Below are positions 63,801 through 64,000 of a DNA stretch of 64,000 nucleotides, one piece after another. The position numbers and the translations under genes are program-made. The stretch spans positions 3,077,001-3,141,000 of the forward strand of contig NC_058198.1 of NCBI RefSeq assembly GCF_907165205.1, given 5' to 3'. The notes under the pieces were generated by a model. That model was not told the DNA's origin. It made no database searches and was given only the letters and a program-made list of their open reading frames with translations. How positions within the stretch are numbered: the stretch's first letter is position 1; the number at the start of each line of letters is the position of its first letter. This DNA is from Coccinella septempunctata. Lineage: Eukaryota; Arthropoda; Insecta; Coleoptera; Coccinellidae.

Positions 63801-64000
63801 GCTGATTTTCATCATAATTCATATCCCATCTATAAATCATCGACAAGGAGGTAATGCCCTTAACACTTTTTACTCTATTCGCTTTATGTTAACCTGTCAC
63901 GCGTACGAATGCGTGGATATATTTGCGAGAGAATAATAGAGAGAAGTTAATTCCAGCAGGATTAAGCTTTCATTGTTGACGAAAATGAGAATTACGTTCC
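57876..64000. other. Unassigned non-coding sequence
   Basis: The minus frame at 57,689-58,300 (203 codons) is long only because it continues into mariner antisense; its upstream 140 codons have no recognised domain. Other frames reach 117 codons (60,852-61,205, minus) without motifs. A short TATG run lies near 60,515. No element ends, exons or RNA genes are recognised. Confidence 0.4.

Overview
The window looks like non-coding nuclear DNA from an insect. It has moderate-to-low GC, no bacterial operon layout, no long open reading frames, TA-flanked mariner relics, inverted-repeat elements ending in ACAGGGTG, and a tandem repeat built on TTAGG/GGTTA-like runs. I cannot fix the order or species from sequence alone; a beetle or related insect is a guess.

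Layout. (1) Nine decayed copies of one mariner-family DNA transposon are scattered through the window: near 1.2-2.1, 4.1-4.9, 8.6-9.4, 12.8-13.7, 19.5-20.4, 28.6-29.5, 40.5-41.6, 54.5-55.5 and 57.1-57.9 kb. They total about 7.9 kb, roughly 12 percent of the window. All are broken by truncation, internal deletion, frameshift, nonsense mutation or loss of a catalytic aspartate. (2) Three copies of a palindromic-ended MITE-like repeat lie near 0.5, 14.6 and 30.9-32.2 kb. The last has 2.7 units of a 177-bp satellite inserted between 87-bp direct repeats. (3) A larger, more diverged array of the same satellite lies at 33.8-34.8 kb. (4) A two-unit tandem repeat of about 355 bp lies at 50.7-51.4 kb. 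(5) The one convincing host-gene feature is a GC-rich first coding exon on the minus strand at 49,948-50,119. It encodes a signal-peptide-like N-terminus and ends at a consensus phase-1 splice donor. Its downstream exons would lie at lower coordinates, inside or beyond the window, so much of 1-49.9 kb may be first-intron sequence (inference).

The remaining DNA is unassigned. A few stretches have open frames or weak resemblance to the C-terminal tails of LINE reverse transcriptases (near 5.5 and 54.2 kb), and several carry isolated ACAGGGTG-like element ends.

No operon, RNA gene, CRISPR array or clear novel system is visible. The points most worth following are the template-switch-like satellite insertion, a mariner lineage sharing the same dead catalytic residue, templated filler at mariner deletion junctions, and the orphan secreted-protein exon.
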